A stretch of DNA of 46,749 nucleotides from an uncultured Psychroflexus sp. (GCA_913056525.1 CAJXLO010000008.1:1-46749), one strand, 5' to 3'; numbered from the stretch's first letter, positions 27,259 through 37,333 are shown. Translations and numbers: made by a program. Notes: generated by a model not told the origin, from the sequence alone.

Positions 27259-28605
27259 TTACTGATCGATGTGATTTCCTTTGAGCTTTCTATGTATCCT
27301 CACAGCTTCGCCATCGGTCAGCGATGCTACGAAAGAGCAACAATCGATCAGCCAGTCTTCTGTGCTTTCATCCTGATAGTTCAGGTCTTTTAGGAAAGTG
27401 CGGGCAATGAGCTTATCAAAGTTGGTAGACTTGCCATGGTTGATCCGCTCGATCGCGTGCGTGAATGAATCAAGGAGCTCGTTCAATATTTGATATCCGG
27501 CTATTTCTTTTTGAGTGACATCGCGGCTCTGGTAAATATGCTTTACGCTATAGTCAATGATCTCATCAATGGCTGGAGAATAGCCTGAAGCTTTGAGCAA
27601 AGGTTTGTCCATCTCTCCGGTCATGATCTTTTTTTCATTATGGATGAACTGCTGTTTTGCTTCATCGATCAAAGCATTGATGCTAAGTGCTCTTAAATAG
27701 CTTAATCGCTCGTTCTTACGTGAAAGTTGATTGTAGATATTCCAGTCGAACTTGTCCTTTATGAACGGATTCAAGAGTTCTATGCTCTTATCTTCATCTA
27801 TCCATCCCAGGTTCGTGGCATCTTCCAGATCGATGATGGTATAGCAAATATCATCAGCTGCTTCTACCAGATAGGCGAGTGGATGTCTGTAATAGCGGTC
27901 TTGCCGTCTATCTATCGGGTTGAGGCCTAGATAATGGACCAGCTCATCGAATTCTTGCTTTTGTTGGGTAAAGAAGCTAAATTTTTTATCGGCTACGTGA
28001 TTAGAAGGCCTTTTCGGGAGCGAAGGCTTAGGATATTTCAGGAACGCACCCAGGGTAGCGAATGTCGTTCTTAAGGGCATTCCTAATGCATTTCTGTCTA
28101 CTAACAGCTTAAAACCGTTCGCGTTGCCTTCAAAATCTATCAGGTCTTGGTATACTTCTTTGGGGAGTTTATCTTTAAACCTGCTTCCTTTCCCGTAGAG
28201 GAAATATTCGCCGATGGCCTTTTCGCCAGAATGTCCAAAAGGTGGGTTCCCTATGTCATGTGCCAGACAAGCCGCTGCGATGATCGCTCCGAAATCCGCG
28301 ATGTTGTAAGCATGCTGATGCGCTAACTGCGGATGCTGTTGTAATATCTGATGACCTATACTTCTTCCCAGACTACGACCTACGACAGAGGTCTCTAAAC
28401 TATGGGTCAATCTTGTATGAACAAAATCTGTCTTAGAAAGGGGTATCACTTGAGTCTTGTCCTGTAATCGCCTGAATGCGTTAGAAAAGACAATACGGTC
28501 ATAATCTACTTCAAATGCCGATCGGGTAGGGTCATCTTCTTTGCGCAATCTTTTCTTGGTGTCGCCTAATTTGTTTAGCGACAAAAGCTTTTCCCAGTTT
28601 TGCAT
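27259..28605 (-). CDS. dgt: Deoxyguanosinetriphosphate triphosphohydrolase-like protein
   Basis: An HD-domain hydrolase converting dNTPs (classically dGTP) to the nucleoside and triphosphate, acting in dNTP-pool control. The HD residues are visible: FVHTRLTHSLETSVVGRSLG and CLAHDIGNPPFGHSGEKAI, followed further on by HPLAYLVEAADDICYTIIDLED. The N-terminal RRLQDKTQVIPL is also typical. The 448-residue length matches dGTPase rather than the shorter YfbR. It is separated from the GT trio by 57 bases. Flavobacterial enzymes of this type may hydrolyse several dNTPs; preference cannot be read here. Confidence 0.92.
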   Translation of the reverse strand: MQNWEKLLSLNKLGDTKKRLRKEDDPTRSAFEVDYDRIVFSNAFRRLQDKTQVIPLSKTDFVHTRLTHSLETSVVGRSLGRSIGHQILQQHPQLAHQHAYNIADFGAIIAAACLAHDIGNPPFGHSGEKAIGEYFLYGKGSRFKDKLPKEVYQDLIDFEGNANGFKLLVDRNALGMPLRTTFATLGAFLKYPKPSLPKRPSNHVADKKFSFFTQQKQEFDELVHYLGLNPIDRRQDRYYRHPLAYLVEAADDICYTIIDLEDATNLGWIDEDKSIELLNPFIKDKFDWNIYNQLSRKNERLSYLRALSINALIDEAKQQFIHNEKKIMTGEMDKPLLKASGYSPAIDEIIDYSVKHIYQSRDVTQKEIAGYQILNELLDSFTHAIERINHGKSTNFDKLIARTFLKDLNYQDESTEDWLIDCCSFVASLTDGEAVRIHRKLKGNHIDQ

Positions 28606-29137
28606 TGTTCTTTAAAGCTATTTTTAAAAGTTTAAATATAGTATTTTACTTAGGAAACTAATGTGTCTTTTTTTGATGCCTGACGCGTGGTCCGATACTT
28701 CCCAGGCTCGACATACTGTATTCGTGCTGATGCCGATACGGAGTTGTTCATGATACCTTTACTGCTGAAAAGAATTTATCGACCGGAAATGAAAGTGCAA
28801 TTTTAGGCATTTCGCACTTACCCCGATACGTTTGCTCTACGATAAGACCTTTATTTCATTATATCAGATTATATTGGCACACCCTAAAAGCACGAAAAAA
28901 GCAAGGTGTGATGTAGATGATCTTTTTCTTTCAATGCGAGGGAAACGCTATGATGGTCTTCATTATTAGACCTGGTTTATCGATTTGAGGGAAATTGCTA
29001 TTTATTGGTCAGGCTGCTTCGGTATGTTATAGAATGCTTTTTAAGGATACAGGATTAACATTCCTTTAAATTCCCATGGATTTTAACGATCTAAAGTAAG
29101 CGGTTTTTATATTTTTGAATTCAAATTAGAACATATT
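28606..29137. other. 532-base gene-free stretch between dgt and bioB
   Basis: Divergent promoter region plus about 450 bases without a convincing ORF or RNA gene. It holds the bioB -7 box and, on the minus strand just upstream of dgt, a near-consensus TATATTTA. Two imperfect copies of a GAGGGAAA-x2-GCTAT motif occur near 28938 and 28987. No riboswitch or BirA-like operator was recognised. Confidence 0.5.
29110..29117 (+). promoter_or_regulatory. Promoter -7 box for bioB
   Basis: TATTTTTG matches TAnnTTTG, 20 bases before the bioB ATG; no -33 TTG at ideal spacing. Confidence 0.55.
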
Positions 29138-30241
29138 ATGGCAACAAGACATGATTGGACCAAGGAAGAGATCTTAGCGATATATGACAAACCCTTAATG
29201 GAACTGATGTACGAGGCGGCGACCGTTCACCGGCAACATCATGACCCGAACAAAGTCCAGGTTTCTACATTATTATCTATCAAGACCGGCGGATGTCCTG
29301 AGGATTGCGGTTATTGTCCACAGGCTGCGCGTTATCATACGGACATAGAGGAGAACGACCTGATGAGCGTACCACAGGTAAAAGCACAGGCCCTACGAGC
29401 CAAGGCATCGGGAAGCTCTCGTGTTTGTATGGGCTCAGCCTGGCGGAACGTTAAGGATGGAGAAGAGTTCGATCAGGTATTGGAAATGGTCAGGACCATC
29501 AATAAACTGGATATGGAAGTGTGCTGTACACTGGGAATGGTCACGGAGAACCAGGCCAAACGACTGGCAGAGGCTGGACTTTATGCCTATAATCATAATC
29601 TGGACTCTTCTGAAGAATACTACGAAAAAGTGATCTCCACGAGAGGTTATCAAGATCGATTGGATACGCTGGACAATGTTAGAAAGTCCAATGTCACGGT
29701 CTGTAGTGGCGGTATCATAGGCATGGGCGAGAAAAAGGAAGACCGCGCAGGGATGCTGGTCGCCTTATCAACTTTAACACCACAGCCGGAATCCGTTCCT
29801 ATCAATGCTTTAGTTCCCGTTGAAGGAACACCTATGGAAGATCAGGAACTGGTATCGATATGGGAAATGTTACGCATGATCGCCACCACGCGTATTGTGA
29901 TGCCAGAAACACAGGTCAGATTATCAGCTGGAAGGACGAACATGTCCCAGGAAGGGCAAGCGATGTGTTTCTTTGCAGGTGCGAACTCCATATTTGCCGG
30001 CGACAAGTTGCTAACCACGCCTAATCCGGATGTGAACGAAGATATGGAACTTTTCAAAGAACTGGGACTTAAGCCTCAGCAACCCTTTGAACAACACGAA
30101 CAACCTAAGACCGTAGAAGCTGAGGATGCTCAGGTGAAGCCACTTGGCGAGAAGCCAAAATGGTCAAGACCCAAGCATACCATAGAAAAGAACCTGGAAG
30201 CCAAGGAAAAGGCTAAAGAAGCCAAAAAAGCCAAAGCTTAG
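29138..30241 (+). CDS. bioB: Biotin synthase
   Basis: A radical-SAM enzyme inserting sulfur into dethiobiotin, the last step of biotin synthesis. The radical-SAM CxxxCxxC is Cys53, Cys57 and Cys60 in GGCPEDCGYCPQAARYH; later blocks include VCMGSAWRNV, YNHNLDSSEEYYEKV (arsenic- and SAM-binding region) and SAGRTNMSQEGQAMCFFAGANS. The core is complete. The C-terminus runs about 40 residues past the usual end as a lysine-, alanine- and glutamate-rich tail (KAKEAKKAKA at the very end), likely disordered. No other bio gene is adjacent; a JmjC-like cupin gene follows after 12 bases and is probably cotranscribed. Confidence 0.96.
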   Translation: MATRHDWTKEEILAIYDKPLMELMYEAATVHRQHHDPNKVQVSTLLSIKTGGCPEDCGYCPQAARYHTDIEENDLMSVPQVKAQALRAKASGSSRVCMGSAWRNVKDGEEFDQVLEMVRTINKLDMEVCCTLGMVTENQAKRLAEAGLYAYNHNLDSSEEYYEKVISTRGYQDRLDTLDNVRKSNVTVCSGGIIGMGEKKEDRAGMLVALSTLTPQPESVPINALVPVEGTPMEDQELVSIWEMLRMIATTRIVMPETQVRLSAGRTNMSQEGQAMCFFAGANSIFAGDKLLTTPNPDVNEDMELFKELGLKPQQPFEQHEQPKTVEAEDAQVKPLGEKPKWSRPKHTIEKNLEAKEKAKEAKKAKA

Positions 30242-30253
30242 TTTCCTTTAGGG

Positions 30254-31138
30254 ATGAGCTTTTTTCATTTCGACACCAAAACCGTAGATCGTGTAGATAG
30301 GATCAGCAAGGCGGATTTTCACACTGCATATTATCAGCGCCAGCTTCCACTGGTCATCAAGGACTGGTCAAAACATTGGCCAGCTCACGAGAAGTGGACC
30401 TTTGATTATTTCAAGGAAAAGGCCGGCCAACTGGAAGTCCCGCTCTATGATAACAGAAAGGTCACGGCAAGGTATAGCTATAACGAGCCGCATCATCATA
30501 TGAGCTTAAGGGAATACCTAAAAGTCCTTGAGCAAGAGCCAACGAACTACAGGATATTCCTTTTCAATCTGATGAAGGAAGTTCCATCATTGAAGGCAGA
30601 TTATGATCATCCGGATGACCTTGGTGTCAAATTCCTTGAAAAGCTACCTTTTTTGTTCTTTGGAGGTGCTCAGTCCAGTGTGCTAATGCATTATGATATC
30701 GATTTTGCCAACATCTTCCATGTACATTTTAAGGGAAAGAAGCATTGCTTGCTTTTTCCGCCTTCTGAAACTGCTCACCTGTACAAATTGCCGAATTCGT
30801 TAAAGACCCATGAGGCGGTAGATTTCCTCAATCCGGACCTTGAAAGGTTTCCCGCTTTGAAGCGGGCTAAAGGGTTTGAAGTTGAGCTCAAGCCCGGTGA
30901 AACGCTCTATATGCCGGAAGGTTACTGGCATTTCATGCACTATGAGACTGCTGGATTCTCCATGAGCCTTCGTGCTTTACCTCGATCAGTCTTCAGGTTA
31001 GCTCAGGCCGCATACAATATCGCTATCATGCGCTATACAGAAACATTAATGCGTAAATTGATAGGTGAACAATGGATAGATTGGCAGAAACGAAAAGCGA
31101 TAGAAAGAACTGAGAAGAACTTAAATAGGCATCAATGA
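30254..31138 (+). CDS. JmjC/cupin_8-type Fe(II)/2-oxoglutarate oxygenase-like protein
   Basis: A 294-residue cupin-like protein of the JmjC hydroxylase type. The iron triad is visible as His146-x-Asp148 (LMHYDIDFANIF) and distal His226 (PEGYWHFMHYE), with a Lys in FKGKKHCLLFPP that could bind 2-oxoglutarate. The N-terminus LPLVIKDWSKHWPAHEKW matches the cupin_8 family opening. In characterised relatives the reaction is hydroxylation of a protein or tRNA side chain; no substrate can be assigned here. A purine-rich TAGGGATG context may serve as a weak ribosome site. Its position 12 bases after bioB suggests a joint transcript. Confidence 0.85.
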   Translation: MSFFHFDTKTVDRVDRISKADFHTAYYQRQLPLVIKDWSKHWPAHEKWTFDYFKEKAGQLEVPLYDNRKVTARYSYNEPHHHMSLREYLKVLEQEPTNYRIFLFNLMKEVPSLKADYDHPDDLGVKFLEKLPFLFFGGAQSSVLMHYDIDFANIFHVHFKGKKHCLLFPPSETAHLYKLPNSLKTHEAVDFLNPDLERFPALKRAKGFEVELKPGETLYMPEGYWHFMHYETAGFSMSLRALPRSVFRLAQAAYNIAIMRYTETLMRKLIGEQWIDWQKRKAIERTEKNLNRHQ

Positions 31139-31179
31139 AGAGGCATCGGCTCTATTGATCCTGAGCATTTCTCTAGCCT

Positions 31180-31653
31180 TCATTCCCACTCTTGTAAGGC
31201 ATCCATGATCAGGCTGAACTCATAGCCCTTGCTTTGTAAGCTTCGTATTACTTTTTGTTTAAGCTTTAACCCTGGTTTATTTTTACCACTGAGCTTTTTA
31301 CCCATCAGGTCGTGAATGGTCTGACGGTAATCTTTATCCTTTATGACGGACATGTTCCTATCTATGAGCTTTTCGGGGATATCCTTTTGCTTAAGGTGGT
31401 ATTTGATCTTCTGTTTGCCCCATTGTTTGTAGTAGAACTTGCCTCTAATAAAGCTTTCCACGAACCTTTCTTCATTCAGGAAATCGTGGCGTATCAATTC
31501 CTGGATGATATATGCCTTTGCTTCTTCCTGCATGCCCATTTTCTCTATTTTTTCTTCTACTTCCCTATGACATCGGTCCTGATAGACACAATAGTTCATC
31601 GCTTTTTGTAAGGCTTCCTGAACGCTAAGGTATTTGGGATCTAATGTAGACAT
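31180..31653 (-). CDS. recX: Regulatory protein RecX
   Basis: A small three-helix-repeat protein that binds RecA filaments and limits their activity. The N-terminal block YLSVQEALQKAMNYCVYQDR followed by CHREVEEKI and the later HDFLNEERFVESFIRGKFYYKQWGKQKI (two adjoining blocks) match the tandem RecX repeats; the C-terminal half has a third, weaker repeat. 157 residues is normal. The recA gene is not in the window. The only good -7 box ends five bases before the ATG, so the mRNA may be leaderless, or nearly so. It is convergent with the cupin gene across a 41-base gap. Confidence 0.93.
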   Translation of the reverse strand: MSTLDPKYLSVQEALQKAMNYCVYQDRCHREVEEKIEKMGMQEEAKAYIIQELIRHDFLNEERFVESFIRGKFYYKQWGKQKIKYHLKQKDIPEKLIDRNMSVIKDKDYRQTIHDLMGKKLSGKNKPGLKLKQKVIRSLQSKGYEFSLIMDALQEWE

Positions 31654-31658
31654 GGTTA

Positions 31659-31666
31659 CAAAAGTA
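31659..31666 (-). promoter_or_regulatory. Promoter -7 box for recX, very close to the ATG
   Basis: Minus-strand TACTTTTG at 31666-31659 matches TAnnTTTG and ends five bases before the ATG at 31653, predicting transcription starting at or next to the start codon. Confidence 0.5.
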
Positions 31667-32562
31667 GCTATGAAATTTTGAATTATAGATTTAAGATTTT
31701 AAAGTATTGTTGTTCGATTAAAAATTCATAAAAACCATGCTTTGTAGTTATAATAAGTGATCTGAGATCTTAATTTTATAATACCTTGCTATGGTAAGAG
31801 ATTGATAGAGCGCTAGTAAATTGCTTCTTTAATATTTATATAAATGGTAATGAGATATTGAAATCTTTCTAAAGCCTCATATCTTAGTCGGACACGACTA
31901 ATTTTAAAGTATAAAATTAGAGATATTTACGCAAAAGATAAGCCTGTACTTTGTTTAGCGGAGTTGTTGTGTGTCATGGAGTTTTTTTTTAATGAAGGAT
32001 ACACCATACACTAAGTATACTGGAGCTATAGAGGAGTTTCATTTGAGCTATGTAGGAGGTAGGAGTTTGAACGATGAACGATCAAACTTCTCTAAATAGC
32101 AGTGAGCTTTTTTGATAATGGAAATCTAGTTATACAATGAAGTCCATTGGTACTGACGGATTCAATAAAGGATCTTAAAACAAGTCTGTTTGAGAACGGC
32201 ATCAAGAATCAGTTAATGCCTAACTATAATTTGAATCCTAATTTAAAAAAATAACGCAAAAAGTGCGAAATCATAAGCTTTTCTTTTGATCATTGACATA
32301 TTCTAACCTACAACCTCCTAAAGGGTTCACTTACTCATTGTATGAACTTTCACAATGGAATGAAAATTAGTTTCTTAGAAAAGGTTTCGAATGATAAAAC
32401 ATTGATTGTCATAAAATTATACAAATATTATGATACAATTCCACACGGATCGTTAAAAACTTGTTGAAAACAATCTACCTTAGCTTGTAGAAACATGCGG
32501 GTTTATTTTACATATTTGTTTGTCCCGATTCAAACAATGAAACCCTTTAAAATCAAGATAAA
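31667..32562. other. About 900-base gene-free stretch between recX and nrdB
   Basis: The longest gene-free stretch in the window. No ORF with recognisable family features or typical length. It contains two abutting perfect hairpins, TAGTCG-GACA-CGACTA (31885-31900) and CTAATTTTA-AAGTA-TAAAATTAG (31898-31920), which share three bases, and a 9-bp hairpin with one G-T pair at 32062-32090 (GGAGTTTGA / TCAAACTTC). No NrdR-box pair was recognised by eye. It may hold the nrdBA control region, an unannotated small RNA, or the remains of a lost gene. Confidence 0.5.
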
Positions 32563-33543
32563 ATGACGCAAGAAGAACCTATTTTAAAAGAGAACAAAGA
32601 CAGATTTGTCGTTTTCCCTATCCAGCACCACGACCTTTGGGAATGGTATAAAAAACAAGAAGCCAGTTTCTGGACGGCAGAAGAGATAGACCTACATCAA
32701 GATCCGGTCCACTGGCGCGAGAAGCTCAATGATGATGAACGCTACTTTATAAAACACATTCTGGCATTTTTCGCTGCTTCTGATGGTATCGTCAATGAAA
32801 ACCTGGCAGAGAACTTTGTGAACGAAGTTCAGTACACAGAGGCGAAGTTCTTTTATGGCTTTCAGATCATGATGGAGAACATCCATTCAGAAACCTATTC
32901 TTTGCTCATAGATACTTATGTGGATGAAGAAAAAGAGAAAGATAAATTGTTCAAGGCCATAGAAAATTTCCCTGCCATTAAGAAAAAAGCGGATTGGGCA
33001 CTGAAATGGATAGAGAGTCCAAGCTTTGCGGAAAGGTTGATCGCTTTCGCCGCTGTGGAAGGTATTTTCTTCTCAGGTGCCTTTTGCTCGATCTTCTGGT
33101 TGAAAAAACGTGGACTAATGCCAGGACTAACTTTTTCTAACGAATTGATATCAAGGGATGAAGGATTGCATTGCGATTATGCGGTACATCTACACAACAA
33201 TCATATCGTGAACCAAGTATCCCAGAAGCGTATTAAGGAGATCATCGTGGATGCATTGAACATTGAAAGAGAGTTCATCACGGAATCACTACCGGTCAAC
33301 TTAATAGGTATGAACTCAAAACTGATGACCCAATACCTCGAGTTCGTCACAGATAGATTGCTCGTAGAACTCGGTTGTGAAAAAGAGTATGGAGCCACCA
33401 ATCCATTTGATTTCATGGACATGATCAACCTTCAGGGTAAGACCAACTTCTTTGAGAAAAGAGTAGGTGAATATCAAAAGGCCGGCGTTATGAACGAGGA
33501 AAAAGAAAAAGACAAGAGCATCAGCTTTGATGAAGACTTTTAA
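32563..33543 (+). CDS. nrdB: Class I ribonucleotide reductase small subunit, eukaryote-like
   Basis: The metal/radical subunit of ribonucleotide reductase. Ligands and radical site are visible: Glu105 and His108 with the expected radical tyrosine Tyr112 in [17 protein letters not shown], and later [12 protein letters not shown]. The stretch [20 protein letters not shown] and the C-terminal tail [15 protein letters not shown]...SFDEDF closely resemble animal R2 proteins, so this belongs to the NrdBe-type subgroup. There is no N-terminal ATP-cone, unlike some flavobacterial NrdBi proteins. It lies upstream of nrdA (beta before alpha) with a 96-base gap. Confidence 0.96.
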   Translation: MTQEEPILKENKDRFVVFPIQHHDLWEWYKKQEASFWTAEEIDLHQDPVHWREKLNDDERYFIKHILAFFAASDGIVNENLAENFVNEVQYTEAKFFYGFQIMMENIHSETYSLLIDTYVDEEKEKDKLFKAIENFPAIKKKADWALKWIESPSFAERLIAFAAVEGIFFSGAFCSIFWLKKRGLMPGLTFSNELISRDEGLHCDYAVHLHNNHIVNQVSQKRIKEIIVDALNIEREFITESLPVNLIGMNSKLMTQYLEFVTDRLLVELGCEKEYGATNPFDFMDMINLQGKTNFFEKRVGEYQKAGVMNEEKEKDKSISFDEDF

Positions 33544-33639
33544 ATAGGTAAATGAACGGACTATGAAAATAGATCACCCTTTGCTGGACCAAGCAAAAAT
33601 AAACTAAGGACTAAACTCAATTTTTAAAAATAAAAGAAT

Positions 33640-36075
33640 ATGTATGTTATAAAAAGGAACGGGAGCAAAGAACCGGTGATGTTCGATAAGATAACCGCGA
33701 GGATCCGTAAGTTATGTTACGGTCTGAACGAACTGGTAGAGCCTACTAAAGTTGCCATGCGCGTGATCGAAGGTCTCTATGACGGTGTCACCACTAGCGA
33801 ACTTGACAATCTCGCGGCTGAGATAGCCGCCACGATGACGGTCACACATCCAGATTATGCTCATCTCGCAGCCAGGATATCCGTCTCAAATCTCCACAAG
33901 AACACTAAGAAGAACTTCAGCGATGTGATGAAGGACCTTCATGAATATGTGAACCCAAGGACGAATGAAAAAGCACCGCTTCTTTCAGATGAGGTTTATC
34001 AGGTGATCCAGGATAATAAAGAACTCTTAGATTCCAGGATCATTTACAGCCGTGACTTTAACTATGATTACTTTGGCTTCAAGACCCTGGAACGTTCCTA
34101 TCTCCTAAAACTAGATGGTGAGATCGCTGAGCGACCGCAGCACATGTTGATGCGGGTTTCAATCGGGATTCATATCGATGACCTGGATGCGGCATTGGAA
34201 ACCTATGAGCTGATGTCCAAGAAGTATTTCACTCACGCAACACCAACCTTGTTTAATTCAGGCACGCCTAAGCCCCAAATGTCATCTTGCTTTCTATTGA
34301 CCATGCAGGAAGATAGCATTGATGGTATTTATGATACGCTCAAGCAGACCGCTAAGATATCCCAGTCCGCTGGAGGTATAGGTTTATCTACGCACAACAT
34401 TAGAGCTACCGGCTCATATATCGCCGGGACGAACGGAACCTCCAATGGTATCGTTCCTATGATGCGCGTCTATAACGATACGGCCCGATATGTGGATCAG
34501 GGTGGTGGCAAAAGGAAAGGCTCTTTTGCAATATACCTGGAACCCTGGCACGCGGATGTCTTTAGCTTTCTGGACCTTAAAAAGAACCATGGAGCAGAGG
34601 AACTTCGTGCCCGAGACCTTTTCTATGCCATGTGGATACCAGACCTCTTCATGAAACGCGTTGAAGCAGACGCTGAATGGACGTTGATGTGTCCTAATGA
34701 ATGTCCAGACCTTTATAACACGCATGGAGATGAATTTGAAGAGCTCTATGAAAAATATGAAAAAGAAGGCAAGGGAAGGAAGACCATTAGAGCACGTGAG
34801 CTCTGGGAAAAGATCATAGAGTCACAAATAGAGACCGGAACACCTTATATGCTTTATAAGGACTCTGCAAACAGGAAGTCCAACCAGAAAAACCTGGGTA
34901 CGATCAGGTCCTCCAACTTGTGTACTGAGATATTAGAATATACAAGCCCGGATGAGGTCGCTGTATGTAACCTGGCTTCCATAGCTTTACCTAAGTTCGT
35001 AAAAGATGGCAAGTTCGATCACAAAGAACTCTATAAGATTACCAAAAGGGTTATTAAGAACCTCAATAAAGTGATCGATCGCAATTATTATCCGGTAAAG
35101 GAGGCCGAAAATTCCAACAAGCGTCATCGTCCCGTTGGATTAGGCGTTCAAGGCCTGGCCGATGCGTTCATCATGATGCGATTGCCCTTCACATCCGATG
35201 AAGCCAAAAAGCTTAACCAGGAGATTTTTGAAACCCTTTATTATGCGGCGGTCACCGCTTCCATGGAGCTCGCTAAGAAGGAAGGCACTTATTCCTCTTA
35301 CGAAGGGTCGCCTATAAGTCAGGGAGAATTCCAGTACAATCTTTGGGGTTTAACTGAAGAAGACCTTAGTGGACGCTGGGACTGGGAGAAGTTACGCAAA
35401 AGCGTGAAAGAGAACGGTGTAAGGAATTCCCTGTTATTAGCTCCTATGCCAACAGCTTCCACATCCCAGATATTAGGAAATAATGAGGCTTTTGAGCCTT
35501 ATACCTCGAACATCTATACCAGAAGAGTATTATCTGGAGAGTTCATCGTTGTCAACAAGCACTTGCTGAAAGACCTTGTTGAACTAGGCCTTTGGACTGA
35601 AGATGTAAAAAATGAGATCATGCGAGCTAACGGTTCGATACAAGGGATTGATGACATACCGGACGACATCAAAGAGCTGTATAGAACCGTTTGGGAACTT
35701 TCTATGAAAGATATCATCGATATGTCTCGTCAAAGAGGATATTTTATCGATCAATCACAATCGCTTAATCTGTTCATGGAAGGAGCCACTTTTGCCAAGC
35801 TAACATCCATGCACTTCTATGCCTGGAAAAGCGGCTTGAAGACCGGAATGTACTATTTAAGAACGAAATCGGCGGTTGATGCTATCAAGTTCACTCTGAA
35901 CAATGAAAAGAAGAAGCAACCGGCAAGTTCAGCGAAAAGTACGAAAGCCCCTCAACAACCAGCACAGCAACCTGTATCTCCGGATTCTTCCATGTCTAAG
36001 GAAGAAATGCAAGCCCTGATCAAACAATCCAGAGAAGCCTCAGATGATGATGATTGTCTCATGTGCGGATCATAG
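33640..36075 (+). CDS. nrdA: Class I ribonucleotide reductase large subunit, eukaryote-like
   Basis: Catalytic subunit reducing ribonucleoside diphosphates. An N-terminal ATP-cone ([20 protein letters not shown], residues 1-20 and on to about 95) senses ATP/dATP. The active site shows [33 protein letters not shown] (the N-x-C-x-E catalytic set) and [16 protein letters not shown] for radical transfer. The C-terminus ends in DDDCLMCGS, the redox-shuttle CxxC, nearly identical to that of human RRM1. A Pro/Gln/Ser-rich linker of about 40 residues precedes this tail. At 811 residues with continuous motifs, there is no intein. It is followed by a strong terminator. Confidence 0.97.
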   Translation: MYVIKRNGSKEPVMFDKITARIRKLCYGLNELVEPTKVAMRVIEGLYDGVTTSELDNLAAEIAATMTVTHPDYAHLAARISVSNLHKNTKKNFSDVMKDLHEYVNPRTNEKAPLLSDEVYQVIQDNKELLDSRIIYSRDFNYDYFGFKTLERSYLLKLDGEIAERPQHMLMRVSIGIHIDDLDAALETYELMSKKYFTHATPTLFNSGTPKPQMSSCFLLTMQEDSIDGIYDTLKQTAKISQSAGGIGLSTHNIRATGSYIAGTNGTSNGIVPMMRVYNDTARYVDQGGGKRKGSFAIYLEPWHADVFSFLDLKKNHGAEELRARDLFYAMWIPDLFMKRVEADAEWTLMCPNECPDLYNTHGDEFEELYEKYEKEGKGRKTIRARELWEKIIESQIETGTPYMLYKDSANRKSNQKNLGTIRSSNLCTEILEYTSPDEVAVCNLASIALPKFVKDGKFDHKELYKITKRVIKNLNKVIDRNYYPVKEAENSNKRHRPVGLGVQGLADAFIMMRLPFTSDEAKKLNQEIFETLYYAAVTASMELAKKEGTYSSYEGSPISQGEFQYNLWGLTEEDLSGRWDWEKLRKSVKENGVRNSLLLAPMPTASTSQILGNNEAFEPYTSNIYTRRVLSGEFIVVNKHLLKDLVELGLWTEDVKNEIMRANGSIQGIDDIPDDIKELYRTVWELSMKDIIDMSRQRGYFIDQSQSLNLFMEGATFAKLTSMHFYAWKSGLKTGMYYLRTKSAVDAIKFTLNNEKKKQPASSAKSTKAPQQPAQQPVSPDSSMSKEEMQALIKQSREASDDDDCLMCGS

Positions 36076-36105
36076 TTTACATTAACGATCTTTCTGTGGT
36101 TTGTC

Positions 36106-36134
36106 AAACTCGCCTTTCAGGAGGCGAGTTTTTC
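36106..36134 (+). terminator. Intrinsic terminator after nrdA
   Basis: AAACTCGCCT / AGGCGAGTTT perfect 10-bp stem (36106-36115 and 36122-36131), 6-base loop, followed by a T tract. Confidence 0.9.
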
Positions 36135-36266
36135 ATTTTATAGTTTATGAACGAAGCGAAAATGCTTATTTCTTCCCACCTATCAGCAACCTGATCTCAA
36201 TTTCATTTTATGGAACACTGTTCAAAACACTCAAAATCCTTATCTTGCACGACTTAAATAGCTACA

Positions 36267-37328
36267 ATGAGCAAAGTTAAGATTACAGGCGTTGGAAGTT
36301 ATATTCCGGAGGTCGTAAAGAAGAATAGCGACTTCATGGACAATGAGTTCTATAATGAAGATAGGACAGCTTTTACTCACGATAATGAAGTGATCATAGA
36401 AAAGTTCAAGGCCATCACCGGAATCGAGGAAAGAAGATATGTCACCGACGAAATGAGCGTATCTGATATCGCCTATCTATCTTCTGAAAAAGCTATTGAA
36501 GATGCGGGTATCGATAAGAACGATCTGGATTATATTATCATAGCTCATAACTTTGGTGATGTCCGTAGCGACCGTCAGCAAACCGACATCTTACCAAGCA
36601 TAGGCTCTCGTGTAAAGAACAAATTAAAGATAACTAACCCTAACTGTGTCGCCTATGATATGGTATTTGGTTGTCCGGGCTGGATAGAAAGTTGCATACA
36701 GGCAAATGCTTTCATCCGATCAGGAATTGCCAAAAAATGTCTTGTTGTAGGTTCAGAGACCTTGTCCAGGGTCGTTGACCCGCATGATCGTGATAGTATG
36801 ATCTATTCTGACGGTGCTGGTGCAACGATACTTGAAGCGTCTGAGGATGAAGGCGGTATCCTGGCTCATCAATCAGCCACCTATGCACAAGATGAAGCTT
36901 TTTATATCTATTTTGGTGAATCTTTCCTACCTGAAAGAGAGACCAATAACGGCTACATTAAGATGCACGGAAGAAAGATCTATAATTTTGCTCTTTCACA
37001 TGTTCCACAAGCTATGAGCGAATGTTTAGCCCAAACAGACAAGACCATTGATGATGTGAAGAAAATATTCATCCATCAAGCCAATGAAAAAATGGACGAA
37101 GCCATTATCCAGCGTTTCTATAAAATGAACGACCGTAAAGCACCAAAGACGATCATGCCTATGAGCATTAAAACACTTGGCAATTCCAGTGTGGCTACCA
37201 TCCCTACCTTATACGATCTATTTTTACAAGGAGAATTTGATCACGAAGAACTTCAAAAAGGCGATGTAATCATGTTTGCCAGCGTAGGAGCCGGCATGAA
37301 TATTAATGCGATCGTCTATCAAATATAA
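36267..37328 (+). CDS. 3-oxoacyl-ACP synthase III family protein (FabH-like)
   Basis: A thiolase-fold condensing enzyme, expected to join an acyl-CoA (or acyl-ACP) to an extender. The catalytic triad is intact: Cys136 in VFGCPGWIES, His270 in FIHQANEKMD and Asn306 in LGNSSVATIPT. The N-terminus KITGVGSYIPEVVKKNSDF is typical, but an insertion around residues 25-45 (EFYNEDRTAFTHDNE) and the 353-residue length set it apart from housekeeping FabH (about 320-335). It heads a tight operon with a methyltransferase-like gene (5-base gap) and a GT2 gene, suggesting specialised lipid or secondary-metabolite synthesis rather than fatty-acid initiation. Confidence 0.88.
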   Translation: MSKVKITGVGSYIPEVVKKNSDFMDNEFYNEDRTAFTHDNEVIIEKFKAITGIEERRYVTDEMSVSDIAYLSSEKAIEDAGIDKNDLDYIIIAHNFGDVRSDRQQTDILPSIGSRVKNKLKITNPNCVAYDMVFGCPGWIESCIQANAFIRSGIAKKCLVVGSETLSRVVDPHDRDSMIYSDGAGATILEASEDEGGILAHQSATYAQDEAFYIYFGESFLPERETNNGYIKMHGRKIYNFALSHVPQAMSECLAQTDKTIDDVKKIFIHQANEKMDEAIIQRFYKMNDRKAPKTIMPMSIKTLGNSSVATIPTLYDLFLQGEFDHEELQKGDVIMFASVGAGMNINAIVYQI

Positions 37329-37333
37329 GCCTT

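Noticed and set aside
27211-27393. Plus-strand ORF overlapping the 3' end of dgt
   Set aside because: Antisense to a well-supported gene, no family features.
31992-32099. 35-codon ORF (begins MKDTPYTKYTGAIEEF) in the recX-nrdB gap
   Set aside because: Short, no recognisable family, no ribosome site or -7 box, and overlaps a hairpin; coding cannot be supported.
33571-33615. 14-codon ORF (MKIDHPLLDQAKIN) between nrdB and nrdA
   Set aside because: Too short and without supporting signals; the gap is more likely an untranslated spacer.
33640-36075. Possible intein or intron in nrdA, a common insertion site
   Set aside because: All motifs run continuously and the 811-residue length is normal once the tail linker is counted.
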